A DNA stretch of 64,000 nucleotides from BOG-908 sp963848205 (GCA_963848205.1 CAWKCV010000005.1:310001-374000); one strand, 5' to 3'; shown: positions 19,210-28,730, counted from the stretch's first letter. The notes: generated by a model not told the origin, from the letters alone. Translations and numbers: made by a program.

Positions 19210-19851
19210 TCATTCCGCAAGCGCGCGTTCCTTGAAGTTTGCGGCGGTTACTGCGCGCACGTCTTCGACGGTTACGCCGGGCGCCAGATCGACCAGCGTC
19301 AGCCCGGGGCGCGCTACTTCGAATACGCATAGGTCCGTCACGATCAGGTCCACCACGCCCATGCCGGTCAGCGGCAGGGTGCAGGCGGGCAGGATCTTCG
19401 GCTCGCCCTTCGCGGTATGCTCCATGATGACGACGACGCGCTTGACGCCGGCGACCAGGTCCATTGCCCCGCCCATGCCCTTGACCATCTTGCCGGGCAC
19501 CATCCAGTTGGCGAGGTCGCCGTTCTCGGCCACCTGCAGCGCGCCCAGCACGGCCAGCTGGATATGGCCGCCGCGTATCATGCCGAAGCTCTGCGCGCTG
19601 TCGAAGAAGCTGGTCTCGGCCAGGGTAGAGACGGTCTGCTTGCCGGCGTTGATCAGGTCGGCATCCTCCTCGCCTTCGTAGGGGAAGGGGCCGATGCCGA
19701 GCATGCCGTTTTCGCTCTGCAGCACGACATGCATGCCGGGCGGGATGTGGTTGGCCACCAGCGTGGGAATGCCGATGCCGAGATTGACGTAGAACCCGTC
19801 CTGCAACTCGCGTGCGGCCCGGGCGGCCATTTCGTCTCTGGTCCAGGGCAT
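19210..19851 (-). CDS. scoB: 3-oxoacid CoA-transferase subunit B
   Basis: A 213-residue beta subunit starting MPWTRDEMAARAARELQDG. It carries the catalytic-Glu motif SENGMLGIGP near residue 46 and GGHIQLAVLGALQV. With subunit A it transfers CoA between succinyl-CoA and 3-oxoacids (ketone-body or PHB-related use). Three bases separate it from the scoA stop, so they form one operon on the minus strand. Confidence 0.92.
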   Translation of the reverse strand: MPWTRDEMAARAARELQDGFYVNLGIGIPTLVANHIPPGMHVVLQSENGMLGIGPFPYEGEEDADLINAGKQTVSTLAETSFFDSAQSFGMIRGGHIQLAVLGALQVAENGDLANWMVPGKMVKGMGGAMDLVAGVKRVVVIMEHTAKGEPKILPACTLPLTGMGVVDLIVTDLCVFEVARPGLTLVDLAPGVTVEDVRAVTAANFKERALAE

Positions 19852-19854
19852 CGC

Positions 19855-20571
19855 TCAGGCCTCCTGCGTGGCGCGCTTGCGGGTGGTGCGCTGTTCGATG
19901 CCCTTTTCGTAAGGGCCAAGCGCGATCATTCGTTTGACGAAGATGCCGGGGGTGATGATGTGGTCCGGGTTGAAGGTGCCGGCGTCGACCAGCTCTTCCA
20001 CTTCCGCGACGGTGATTGCGGCGGCGGTGGCCATCGGCGGATTGAAGTTCCGCGCCGTCATCCGGTAGATCAGGTTGCCTTCGGTATCGCCGCGCCAGGC
20101 GTGCACGATGGCAAGGTCGGCGAACAGGCCGGTTTCCATGATGTAACGGCCGCCCGCGAACGTGCGCTCCTCCTTGCCCTCGGCGATCTGCGTGCCGACG
20201 CCGGTGCGCGTGTAGAACGCCGGAATTCCTGCGCCGCCCGCGCGGATTCGCTCGGCGAGCGTGCCTTGCGGGTTGAACTCCACCGCAAGCTCACCGGCGA
20301 GATACTGGTTCATGAACGTCTTGTTCTCGCCCACATAGGAGCTGACCATGCGGGCGATCTGCCGGCTGTCCAGTAGAGTGCCCAGCCCGCGCCCGTCAGT
20401 CCCGGCGTTGTTGCTGATGACGGTCAGGCCGGTCACGCCCGATTTCGCGATGGCCGAAATCAGCACGTAAGGCACGCCGCACAGGCCGAAGCCGCCGGAC
20501 ATGATGGTCATGCCATTTTTCAGCACGCCGGCCAGCGCCGCGTCTGCATCTGGATAGACTTTGGTGGACAT
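19855..20571 (-). CDS. scoA: 3-oxoacid CoA-transferase subunit A
   Basis: A 238-residue alpha subunit: the GGFGLCGVPYVLI CoA-binding loop, ISNNAGTDGRGLG, and QGTLAERIRAGGAGIPAFYT are all present. The ATG at 20571 is the family start; an upstream open frame overlaps the maf gene and was rejected. It is the first gene of the scoAB operon, starting about 40 bases downstream of maf on the same strand. Confidence 0.93.
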   Translation of the reverse strand: MSTKVYPDADAALAGVLKNGMTIMSGGFGLCGVPYVLISAIAKSGVTGLTVISNNAGTDGRGLGTLLDSRQIARMVSSYVGENKTFMNQYLAGELAVEFNPQGTLAERIRAGGAGIPAFYTRTGVGTQIAEGKEERTFAGGRYIMETGLFADLAIVHAWRGDTEGNLIYRMTARNFNPPMATAAAITVAEVEELVDAGTFNPDHIITPGIFVKRMIALGPYEKGIEQRTTRKRATQEA

Positions 20572-20611
20572 GCGCACTCCCCCGGGTGGGTCTGTTACGG
20601 CCGGACCCACC

Positions 20612-21217
20612 TCAGGAGAGCAGAATACCCGACTTGCGCAGGAAGCCCAGCAGGGGGACGAGCGGCAGGCCGAGGATCGCGCTGTGGTCACCCTCGATGC
20701 GGTCGAACAGGTTGATGCCGAGACCTTCGGCCCGATAGCCGCCGACCGACGAGAGCACCGCCTGGCCCTCGGCGGCAAGGTAGCGCTCCAGGAAGGCTTC
20801 GCTGAACGCGCGCATGGTCAGAAGCGGCGTGCAGACATGGCGCCACACTTCCTCGCCGCCGCGCAACGCGACCATCGCGGTCGCGAGGCCATGCGACCGG
20901 CCGCGCAAGGCTCGCAGATGCACCCGCGCCGCCTCAAGATTGACCGGCTTGTCGTACCAGATGCCGCCACAGACCAGGATCTGGTCGCAGCCGATCACGA
21001 CAGCCTTCGGCCGCCCGATCGACTGTGCCTTCAGGCGCGACAGCCGCAACGCGGTGTCCTGGGGGGACGCATCGAGCGTACGGGCCTCGCGCTTGATGGC
21101 GCTCTCGTCGATCCCCGCTGCGATCGCCTCGAACCGCACGCCGGCCGAGGCAAGCAGACGGCGTCGCGTTTCGGACGCGCTGGCAAGCACCAGCGCGGGC
21201 GTCTCGTCCTGGGGCAC
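20612..21217 (-). CDS. maf: Maf-like nucleotide pyrophosphatase
   Basis: A 201-residue protein. The N-terminal LASASETRRRLL corresponds to the Maf S-x-S-x-R-R signature, followed by IDESAIK and IGCDQILV; the C-terminus has SVGGYRAEGLGINLFDRIEG. Maf proteins hydrolyse non-canonical or modified nucleoside triphosphates to monophosphates and were first linked to septum inhibition. In other alphaproteobacteria maf is next to aroE-coaE-dnaQ; here those lie 11 kb away. Confidence 0.9.
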   Translation of the reverse strand: MPQDETPALVLASASETRRRLLASAGVRFEAIAAGIDESAIKREARTLDASPQDTALRLSRLKAQSIGRPKAVVIGCDQILVCGGIWYDKPVNLEAARVHLRALRGRSHGLATAMVALRGGEEVWRHVCTPLLTMRAFSEAFLERYLAAEGQAVLSSVGGYRAEGLGINLFDRIEGDHSAILGLPLVPLLGFLRKSGILLS

Positions 21218-21232
21218 CCGGCTGGCTGGCGG

Positions 21233-22114
21233 CTAGAATCCGCCGCCGCTGTCGCCACCGCCATCGCCACCGCCACCGCCGGACGAATTGTCGTCCCACC
21301 CGCCGCCGCCGCCATCGCCGCCACCACCGCTGGACCAGGCGTCGCCGCCGGTGTCGCCGCCTGCATTGCCGGCATTCGACCAGGCATCCTGGCCGGGTGC
21401 GTCGGGCGCGGCTCCACCACCGGCCCACGGATCGTTGCCGCCGCCAGCGCCGCTACTGCCTTCGGGGCCGAAATTGTTGACTGTCGTCTCGTTGATCACT
21501 TCACCGCCGCCCCCGAAACCACCACCGCCAAAACCGCCGCCCCCGAAACCGCCGCCGAAGCCGCCATGGCCGCCGCTGAACATGCTGGTGAGCGCATCGG
21601 CTGCCAGCACGCCGCCCGCGACGCCGGCCGCGGTCGACAGCGCCGAGCCCATGAAGCCGGAGCCGCCGCCGCCGAACATGCCCGGCCGGTAGCCGGGCGG
21701 ATAGGACGGCTGCGGTGGCGGCGGGGCATATTGCTGCTGATACCCGGGAGGCTGCTGCTGCTGCCCGCCGCCGAACAAGCCGCCGAACAGCCCGCCGGAC
21801 CGCTGCCCGCCTTGCTGCTGCTGCGCCTGTCGTGCCTGTTGTGCCTGTTGTGCCTGTTGCAAATCGTATTCCAGGCGCTTGATACGGTTCTGCGCTTCGG
21901 CCAGGGCCGCTTCCTGCACGAACGCCATCTGCGTAATCCGGTAGCGCGCCTGCGGATTGGCGTTGAACTGGTCGGCGATGAAGCGGTCGGCTTCCGGATC
22001 GATCGGCGGCAGCGAGGACTGGGTCGCCGGGACGCTGCCGGAGAAGTTGCTCTGCTGGGCGCCGCCGACGCGCGCGATGAAGCGGCCGACGATGTCGCGT
22101 TCTTCGGGTGTCAT
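21233..22114 (-). CDS. DUF2076 domain-containing, Gly/Gln-rich protein
   Basis: A 293-residue protein beginning MTPEERDIVGRFIARVGGAQ, the typical DUF2076 start. Residues of about 75-103 are a Gln/Ala coiled-coil-like stretch, followed by low-complexity GG, FGG and PPG runs and an acidic Gly-rich tail. It is probably a periplasmic ligand-binding or scaffold protein, although no classical signal peptide is seen. It lies directly upstream of maf on the same strand (15-base gap). Confidence 0.88.
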   Translation of the reverse strand: MTPEERDIVGRFIARVGGAQQSNFSGSVPATQSSLPPIDPEADRFIADQFNANPQARYRITQMAFVQEAALAEAQNRIKRLEYDLQQAQQAQQARQAQQQQGGQRSGGLFGGLFGGGQQQQPPGYQQQYAPPPPQPSYPPGYRPGMFGGGGSGFMGSALSTAAGVAGGVLAADALTSMFSGGHGGFGGGFGGGGFGGGGFGGGGEVINETTVNNFGPEGSSGAGGGNDPWAGGGAAPDAPGQDAWSNAGNAGGDTGGDAWSSGGGGDGGGGGWDDNSSGGGGGDGGGDSGGGF

Positions 22115-22196
22115 GGGGAATGCCTCAAGGACGTTGCGCGCAAGACGTGGCAGGTCCCGAACGCCCGTTCAAGGCGAGAACCCGAGCCACGCCAGT

Positions 22197-22240
22197 CAGC
22201 AAAAGTTTTTCGGTTCTTTTTGCAGAAAAGCACGCCTTAC
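22197..22240 (-). repeat. Boundary repeat, single reverse copy (E)
   Basis: CAAAAGTTTTTCGGTTC and a weakened stem (CAGAAAAGCACG) with the CTTA edge. The edge contains the TAA stop of the CoA-binding gene. Confidence 0.75.
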
Positions 22241-22629
22241 CTTTGGAGCTCGATCTTCGGGCACCGATCCATCACCACGAGCAGCCCGGCCTGACGCGCC
22301 TTCGCCGCCGCCTCTTCATGGACGATACCCAGCTGCATCCAGACGGTTCTGGCCCGAAGCCGGATCGCCTCGTCGACGATAGGTCCCACCGCGTCCGCGG
22401 CGCGGAAGATGTCGACCATGTCGAGCGGCCCCGCATCGGCCAGCGCGGCGACGACGGTCCGACCATGTATCTGCTGGCCGGCAAGCCCGGGATTGACGGG
22501 CGTCACCTCGTAGCCGTGCGCGACGAGGGCGCCGATCACGCCATAGCTCGGCCGATCGGGCTTGTTGCTCGCACCGACGACGGCGATGCGCCGCGTGTCG
22601 TGCAGGATGGTGCGGATGTCGTCATTCAT
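22237..22629 (-). CDS. CoA-binding protein (YccU-like)
   Basis: A 130-residue single-domain Rossmann protein of the CoA_binding_2 type. It has VVGASNKPDRPSYGV near residue 18, VTPVNPGLAGQQIHG, and VWMQLGIVHEEAAAKARQAG with a conserved late VMDRCPKIE. It binds CoA or acyl-CoA; its cellular role is not established. The ATG at 22629 diverges from the GH17-like gene with only 45 bases between them. Confidence 0.92.
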   Translation of the reverse strand: MNDDIRTILHDTRRIAVVGASNKPDRPSYGVIGALVAHGYEVTPVNPGLAGQQIHGRTVVAALADAGPLDMVDIFRAADAVGPIVDEAIRLRARTVWMQLGIVHEEAAAKARQAGLLVVMDRCPKIELQR

Positions 22630-22674
22630 GGCCGTGCCTTTCGGGTGTGGCGCGTTTCGGCTACCTCGGCGCGC

Positions 22675-24288
22675 ATGCAACGCAAGCTGGCGCCATTTCT
22701 GCTGCTTCTGGCGGTAATCACCGTAGTGGCCTGGTGGTTGCCCAACCGGGCGCAGAACCCGCAGGCCGGCTCGCCCGCAGCGCGCTTCAACAGCCTCTCT
22801 TATACCCCGACCCGGCCGGGCGACTCGCCGCTGGAGGATCATTTCGCAACGCAGGCCGAGGCGGACCAGGACCTCGCGCAACTGGCGACGATCACCGGCA
22901 ACATACGTTCGTACTCCGCCATCGAGGGCCCGTACGACGTGGCCGCGTTGGCGCAGCGCCACGGGCTGCATCTGTGGCAGGGCATCTGGCTGGGCGGCAA
23001 CCGCGCGGAGAACGCGCGGCAGATGGCGCGCGGCATCGAACTCGCCCATCGCTATCCCGCTACGATCGACCGGCTGGTGGTGGGCAACGAGGTGCTGCTG
23101 CGTCGCGACCTGCCGGTCGACGAGCTGATCGCCGACATCGAACACGTGCGGTCCAGCGTGCGTCAGAAAGTAGCCTACGCGGACGTGTCGGATTTCTGGG
23201 ACCAGTTTCCGCAGGTGGCGCCGCATGTGGACGTGGTGATGGTCCACCTGCTGCCCTATTGGGAGGACGTGCCGACGGGCATCGATCATGCCGTCGCTGC
23301 CGTGGGCGACGTCTACACGCATTTCACCAAACTCTTTCCCGGGCGGCCCATCGTCATCGGCGAGACGGGATGGCCGGGCCGCGGCCGGCAGCGCGCCGAT
23401 GCGGTGCCCGGCCGGATCAACGAGGCCCGCTTCGTGCGCGGCTTCATGGCGCAAGCAGCCGCGCGTCATTTCGACTACAATCTGTTCCAGGCCTACGACG
23501 AAAACTGGAAGTACCAGAATGAGGGCGTCATCGGCCCGAATTGGGGGATATTCTCTGCCGATCGCACGCCCAAAATCCCGCCCAGCGGACCGTTGCGTGA
23601 AGACCCTTTCTGGGCGTGGCATGCGGCGTTCTCCATCGCCGCCGGCCTCGTGCTCACCGCCATGGGCCTGCGCGGCCGCGCGCCAGGCGAACATTCTCCC
23701 ACGCCCGCGCAAACCGCCCTGTTCGCCATGACGCTCGGCGCCGCCCTGGGATATGCCGAATCCCAAACCCTGCCCGTACTCTACGACTGGCATGCCCGCC
23801 TGGCAGGCGTCGCGAACCTCTCCGGCCAGGTGCTGCTCGCCGGCCTGATGATGCGGCGCGACGCCGGCGCCATCGCGCCGGCCGACTGGCGCACCGGCGC
23901 GGACGCCACACGCCGCATCCGCCAATATCTCCGCCTGCGCCATGCCGCCTGGCCTGGGCTGTTCGAGGATCTCGTCTTCCTGTTCGCCTGGGCCGCCGCG
24001 GTCGACCAGATATTGCTCGTGTTCGACCCTCGCTATCGGGATTTCCCGCTCGCCACCTACGCCGTGCCGCTGGTCATCGTCGCCGCGCGCATTGCCCGCG
24101 CCGACCTGCCGCGCGGTATGGGCGGGCGCGAGGAATGGGCGCTGGCCCTCGCTTTGACCATCGGTGCGGTGGCCAGCGCGGTGCAGGAAGGAATGCTGAA
24201 CGGGCAGTCCTTGCGGTGGAACGCCTGTGTGCTGGTTTTGGCTTGGCCGTTCTGGCGGAGTGTCAGGAAGGAAGCGGTTCTTTTTTGA
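22675..24288 (+). CDS. GH17-like membrane protein (beta-glucan synthase NdvC-like)
   Basis: A 537-residue protein: one N-terminal membrane helix (about 4-22), a periplasmic GH17 domain (about 35-310) and about six or seven C-terminal helices (about 310-530). Both catalytic glutamates are visible, acid/base in VVGNEVLL (E139) and nucleophile in VIGETGWPG (E230). Bacterial relatives such as NdvC act as transglycosylases in beta-1,3/1,6-glucan synthesis. The final residues RKEAVLF and TGA come from a boundary repeat. A separate NdvA-like exporter is encoded at 46.5 kb. Confidence 0.85.
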   Translation: MQRKLAPFLLLLAVITVVAWWLPNRAQNPQAGSPAARFNSLSYTPTRPGDSPLEDHFATQAEADQDLAQLATITGNIRSYSAIEGPYDVAALAQRHGLHLWQGIWLGGNRAENARQMARGIELAHRYPATIDRLVVGNEVLLRRDLPVDELIADIEHVRSSVRQKVAYADVSDFWDQFPQVAPHVDVVMVHLLPYWEDVPTGIDHAVAAVGDVYTHFTKLFPGRPIVIGETGWPGRGRQRADAVPGRINEARFVRGFMAQAAARHFDYNLFQAYDENWKYQNEGVIGPNWGIFSADRTPKIPPSGPLREDPFWAWHAAFSIAAGLVLTAMGLRGRAPGEHSPTPAQTALFAMTLGAALGYAESQTLPVLYDWHARLAGVANLSGQVLLAGLMMRRDAGAIAPADWRTGADATRRIRQYLRLRHAAWPGLFEDLVFLFAWAAAVDQILLVFDPRYRDFPLATYAVPLVIVAARIARADLPRGMGGREEWALALALTIGAVASAVQEGMLNGQSLRWNACVLVLAWPFWRSVRKEAVLF

Positions 24289-24320
24289 AAGAAAGAACCA
24301 GAAAACTTTTGCTCTGGCGC
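24266..24320 (+). repeat. Boundary repeat, single forward copy (F)
   Basis: AAGGAAGCGGTTC with a T6 / AAAGAAAGAACC stem (GTTC/GAAC type), then AGAAAACTTTTGCTC. It supplies the stop of the GH17-like gene and ends just before the pcaI start. Confidence 0.85.
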
Positions 24321-24336
24321 CTTGGGGGCTGATGGT

Positions 24337-25005
24337 TTGATCGACAAGATTTCGGCCACGCTGAGCGCGGCGCTCAAAGGGATCGCATCCGGCTCCACGA
24401 TTCTCGTCAGCGGGTTCGGCGAAGCGGGGGTGCCGAACCAGTTGCTCGACGGGTTGGCCGCGGCGGACGCGACCGATCTCACCATCGTCGCCAACAATGC
24501 GGGTGTGGGCGAGCACGGGCTGGCCAGGTTGATGGCCCAAGGCCGCGTGCGGCGGCTGATCTGCTCGTTCCCCCGTTCGGTCGGCTCCGTCGTGTTCGAG
24601 CGGGTTTACGCGGCCGGCACCATCGAGCTCGAAGTGGTCCCGCAAGGCACGCTCAGCGAACGCATCCGCGCGGGCGGCGCCGGCATCGGCGGCTTCTATC
24701 TGCGCACCGGGGTCGGCACCAAGCTCACCGAGGGGCGTGAGACACGCATCATCGACGGCCAGGTGCACGTGCTGGAATTCCCCATCCGCGCCGACGTCGC
24801 CCTCATCCGCGCCGATACCGCCGACCGGTGGGGCAACCTCACCTACCGCAAGGCGGCGCGCAATTTCGGCCCCGTCATGGCGCCCGCCGGCAAGCTCACC
24901 ATCGTGCAGGTGCGCCGGGTAGTGGAGTTGGGCGACATCGACCCCGAACACGTCGTCACACCCGGCATCTTCGTCGATCGCGTGTGGGAGTGCCCGACCC
25001 AATGA
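24337..25005 (+). CDS. pcaI: 3-oxoadipate CoA-transferase subunit A-like
   Basis: A 222-residue alpha subunit: SGFGEAGVPNQLLDGL, VANNAGVGEHGLA and QGTLSERIRAGGAGIGGFY. No ATG is available near the expected start, so TTG 24337 (preceded by GGGGGCTGATGG) is preferred; TTG 24322 is an alternative. It overlaps pcaJ (ATGA). The pairing resembles PcaIJ of the beta-ketoadipate pathway more than the Sco pair at 19-20 kb, but substrate preference is inferred, and no other pca genes lie in the window. Confidence 0.85.
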   Translation: MIDKISATLSAALKGIASGSTILVSGFGEAGVPNQLLDGLAAADATDLTIVANNAGVGEHGLARLMAQGRVRRLICSFPRSVGSVVFERVYAAGTIELEVVPQGTLSERIRAGGAGIGGFYLRTGVGTKLTEGRETRIIDGQVHVLEFPIRADVALIRADTADRWGNLTYRKAARNFGPVMAPAGKLTIVQVRRVVELGDIDPEHVVTPGIFVDRVWECPTQ

Positions 25006-25640
25006 GCAGCGCGCGAGACCGTATAGCCTGGCGCGCGGCCCAGGACCTGCCCGACGGCGCCTACGTCAATCTCGGCATCGGCCTGCCGACGCTGGTGGCC
25101 GACCACCCGGTCGAGGGCCGCGAGATCATCTTTCACAGCGAGAACGGCCTGCTCGGCGTGGGCCCGGCGCCCAGCCCCGACCAGATCGACATGGAGCTGA
25201 TCAACGCCGGCAAGGCGCCGGTGACGCTGCTGCGCGGGGCGGCCATCTTCCACCACAACGACGCGTTCATGATGATGCGCGGCGGCCATCTCGACTATGC
25301 GCTGCTCGGCGCCTTCCAGGTCTCGGCCGAGGGCGACCTCGCCAACTGGATCACCGACGGCGACAGCAAGGCGCCCGCGGTCGGCGGTGCGATGGACCTG
25401 GCCGTCGGCGCGAAACAGGTATGGGTGCTGATGGAACACACGACGCGGGACGGCGCGCCGCGCCTGCTGGAGCGCTGCACCTATCCGCTGACCGCACCGC
25501 GCTGCGTGCGGCGCATCTACACCGAACTCGCGGTGATCGACGTGGACCGCGGGCTCGTCGTGCGCGAATTGGCGCCCGGCGTGAGCTTCGAGGATGTCCA
25601 GGCGCGCACCGGCGTGCGTTTGCGGATGGCAGCCGGATGA
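25002..25640 (+). CDS. pcaJ: 3-oxoadipate CoA-transferase subunit B-like
   Basis: A 212-residue beta subunit with YVNLGIGLPTLVADHP, the catalytic-Glu motif SENGLLGVGP, MMMRGGHLDYALLGAFQV and a C-terminus CTYPLTAPRCVRRIYTELAV typical of PcaJ. The ATG overlaps the pcaI stop by four bases. It would complete a heteromeric CoA-transferase that activates 3-oxoadipate with succinyl-CoA. Confidence 0.87.
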   Translation: MSSARDRIAWRAAQDLPDGAYVNLGIGLPTLVADHPVEGREIIFHSENGLLGVGPAPSPDQIDMELINAGKAPVTLLRGAAIFHHNDAFMMMRGGHLDYALLGAFQVSAEGDLANWITDGDSKAPAVGGAMDLAVGAKQVWVLMEHTTRDGAPRLLERCTYPLTAPRCVRRIYTELAVIDVDRGLVVRELAPGVSFEDVQARTGVRLRMAAG

Positions 25641-25718
25641 AACGTTTTCGGCTAGCCACACGAAGTCCGTAAAGCAGGTCAGGATTAGCCGGCCAGGTCA
25701 GGATACGGATACCCTCAA

Positions 25719-26894
25719 ATGGTCATGGCTGAGAGTTCAGGCATTTCGTCGAGCCAGCCGGTCACCGCGCAAACCTGGTACACCAACATGCCCGCCCCCG
25801 CGCTGCTCGGCCTGGCGGATTCCGGCGGCCAGGCCGAACTGCGGCATTTCTCCGGCATACCGCCGGAAATCCGCCAGCCGTCGCTGACCGACAACGTGCT
25901 CGCCATTCATCTCTCCGGCCCCAAGCGCGTCCGCCGCTGGCAGGGTGGCCGCACCGAGGCTTGGGACGTGGAGTGCAACAGCATCACCACCATGCCCAGC
26001 ATGGTCGGCAACCGCTGGGTGACGGAAGGCCCGATCGACTTCGCCCATCTGACGCTCGGCACCGACACGCTGCGCGGCATCGCGCGCGAGGAATTCGATC
26101 GCGACCCGAACGGCCTCACGCTCGTCGACCGCGTCGGCCAGAGCCATCCCCTGCTGTCCGAGCTCTTCATCGGCCTGCTGCACGACATGCTGCAGGGCGG
26201 CAGCCGGCTTCTGTATCGCGAAAGCCTGCTGACGGCGCTGGTGATGGTACTGCTGCGCGATTGCGCCAACCTGGAGCGGCCATGGCCAGGCGTGCCGCCG
26301 ACCGCACTCGCGCGCGGCGGCCTGGCCGGCTGGCAGAAGCGGCGCGTGGTCGATTTCATGACGGAGAATCTGGCGCGCGATATCGGCACGGCCGAGCTGG
26401 TCGCGCTGACCGGCCTCAGCCGCGCGCAGTTCTTCCGCGCCTTCCGGGTATCCACCGGACAGAGTCCGCAGCGCTACCTCACCGGTCTGCGCATGGAGCG
26501 GGCGAAGCATCTGCTGAGCGTGCAGGGCGTGTCGATCCCAGAGGTGGCCTCGATCGTCGGGTTCGAATGCCCACGCCGCTTCGCCGACGCGTTCCGCCGC
26601 GAGGTGGGCGTCGCCGCGCGGCTCTATTGCTGTGCGGAGTTCCGCGCGCCGGTAGATCCGCCAGGCGGAGTTGGCCTCCACCAGGCGATATTCCGGCGAG
26701 GCGGCGAACGGGTCGTGCGCCCAGGCACCGTCGGGCGGGGTCACCACGGCCACGCTGCAATCGTGCCGGCCGGCCAGCTCGGCCACATCACCGGGGACGG
26801 CCGCACCGGCGAATACGCGCAGAAACTGCGTGCTGATCCGCACCAGCTCGTCGCGCGGCAGCCCGGCATAGGCGACCGCCGTCGCCCATCCTGA
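25719..26894 (+). CDS. AraC-family transcriptional regulator with aberrant 3' end
   Basis: The recognisable regulator spans about residues 1-308: an N-terminal sensor-like domain (LTDNVLAIHLSGPKRVRRW) and two AraC helix-turn-helices (about 210-305: IGTAELVALTGLSRAQFFRA, then SIPEVASIVGFECPRRFADA and FRREVGVAARLY). Normally the protein would end a few residues later. Instead the frame continues for about 85 codons that are antisense to the neighbouring membrane-protein gene. The natural stop seems to have been lost, so the true C-terminus is uncertain. The ATG at 25719 or 25725 starts it. Confidence 0.8.
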   Translation: MVMAESSGISSSQPVTAQTWYTNMPAPALLGLADSGGQAELRHFSGIPPEIRQPSLTDNVLAIHLSGPKRVRRWQGGRTEAWDVECNSITTMPSMVGNRWVTEGPIDFAHLTLGTDTLRGIAREEFDRDPNGLTLVDRVGQSHPLLSELFIGLLHDMLQGGSRLLYRESLLTALVMVLLRDCANLERPWPGVPPTALARGGLAGWQKRRVVDFMTENLARDIGTAELVALTGLSRAQFFRAFRVSTGQSPQRYLTGLRMERAKHLLSVQGVSIPEVASIVGFECPRRFADAFRREVGVAARLYCCAEFRAPVDPPGGVGLHQAIFRRGGERVVRPGTVGRGHHGHAAIVPAGQLGHITGDGRTGEYAQKLRADPHQLVARQPGIGDRRRPS

Positions 26895-28583
26895 AAAGCA
26901 GGAGGGCCGATTGGAGAGCAGGGCCCAGCCGATATTGTCGGGCCACGGCGTGGCCTGGCCAAGTGCCAACGGATTGCCGGCCACGCGCTCGCCGGGTGCG
27001 GTGTGCCGCCGCACCGCACCCCATAGCGCCGGCGCCTGCGCCACGCCTGCCGCATCGCCCGGACGCTGGCCGCCGACGGCCTCATGCAGCTTGATCGCCG
27101 CCTGCGGCAGGCCGAGGGCCGCCAGGCAAAGTGCGGCAATCGCCCATCTCGGCAGCCGGTCGCGGGTCCAGCTTTCCAGGGCAGCGGCGGTGCCGGCCGT
27201 CAGCAGCAGGATCGCCGGTATCGGCGCGCGCCAGCCCAGATCGTTGTTCTCGATCGTGCTGCGCAGCAGCCAGGTGACGCAGAGGCAGGCGAGTGCCACG
27301 CCGGCCAGGGCGAGGATCGCCAGCCGCCGCTCGGCTGGCGCGCCGCGCAGCACGAACGCGCCGGAAAACAGACCCACGGGTAGGATCGCCGGCAGGTTGA
27401 ACGGCAGGACCAGCGGCCAGAACGCCAGCAGATCGACCAGCGTGCGAGCGACGCCGGACAGCGAGCCGCCCAGCGCCCGATACGCCAACACGGCTATCGG
27501 CACGCCCGCCGACGCGGCCGACGCCATCGCCAGTTGCGAGCGCACAAACGGCAGTATCAGCAAGGCGGCCGCCAGCGCCCCGCCGGCGGCCAGGCTAAGA
27601 AAGCGCCAGCGCGCTCCGGGCGCGATCCTGGCCAGAATGACCGAACCGGCCACCGCGGCCGAAGCTGCGAACGTCATGCCACCAACCCAGGTCGAGCTTT
27701 CGAAGCCGGCGGCCACCGTCAGTGGCAACAGCAGCGCCGCACGCCAGCCATCCGGGCGGGGCAGCCGGGCGATCAGGAAAGCCGAGATCACCACGCAACA
27801 GCCCGAAGCCAGATGCTGAGGCACCCAGCTTGCCTGGTTCATCCACCCGCCCAGATCGGCGGACGGCGGCAGGATCGTCTGGGCCAATCGCGGGCCGGCG
27901 AGCCAGATCAGCAGCGGCCGCAATCCCGCCGGCAACACGAGAAGGCTGGCGATCCACACCGAACGTCGGCCGCCACCGGCGAATTGCGCCAGCGACATGA
28001 CCAACAACAAGCTGGCCCAGGCGGTGAACCAGGTCATCGCCGCATCCGCCGCCCAGCCGCCCAAGCCAAGGATCTCGGCCAGCATCGCGGCGCCGAAATG
28101 CCAGAGATAATAGTAGGCGAGCGCGGACGGATGGCCGGCCGAGCCGTAGAACGGGTTGCCGGGCGGCATGCCCTGGCGGGTGATCTGGTCGATGATCGCC
28201 ACTTTCGCATGGTCGAAGACCGGCGGTGCCAGCAGCACGCCGCCAGCCACATGCACCGGCAGGATGGCGATGGCCGGCAGCACGGCCACGCACGCGGCAA
28301 GCAGCGGCGCCCAGCCGGGCAGGCGATCGCCTGGTTCGGGCGCGGCCAGCCGCAGGGCGGCTAGGCTGACGGCCGCGCAGACAAGTGTGAGCAGCCCCAC
28401 GCTGGCCGGCGAGAACGGCGCCACGCACAGGACCGGCAGGGCCACAACGCAGAACAGCGCCCAGCCGAGCGCGGGCGCTGCGCCTGTCGGCAGAGACGAA
28501 AAGCGTGCCCAGGGGAGGCCGATGAGGGTGAAAAAGGCGGCGGCGGTAAGAGCCGCGGCGACGATGCTCGCGGGCGAGGGCAT
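26637..28583 (-). CDS. Large polytopic membrane protein, GT-C-like; stop codon missing
   Basis: About 650 residues from ATG 28583: roughly 13 hydrophobic segments followed by a soluble C-terminal domain (about 490-648) ending near EANSAWRIYRRAEL. GT-C-like features include IDQITRQGMPPGNPFYGSAG in the first large loop. The family is unnamed to me; relatives are probably lipid-linked sugar transferases. The lower coordinate is approximate, because the frame stays open through the antisense of the AraC gene to 25737. A boundary-repeat pair lies directly upstream. Confidence 0.7.
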
Positions 28584-28609
28584 GCGGGGTTTTTGGCTGG
28601 GAAGGCAGG

Positions 28610-28730
28610 GAAGGCAAGAACTTCTTTTTTGAAAAAAAGAAGCAAAAAACTTTTGCTCCGCTATCGCGAGCTCGAACGATCAAAAGTTTTTTGGTCCTTT
28701 TTTCAAAAAAGGACTGCTTTCTTCCTTGCT
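28610..28730. repeat. Boundary repeat, inverted pair (G)
   Basis: The left unit is a CTTC-T6 / A7-GAAG hairpin followed by CTCCGCTATCGCGAGC. The right unit is GTTTTTTGGTCC with GGACTGCTTTCTTCC. The right edge encodes the KKAVLF end of the small protein gene on the minus strand. Confidence 0.9.

Noticed and set aside
22237..25002. A 921-codon open frame on the minus strand
   Set aside because: Only its last 130 codons are the CoA-binding protein. The rest is antisense to the GH17 and pcaI genes, with Arg/His/Gly-rich shadow composition.
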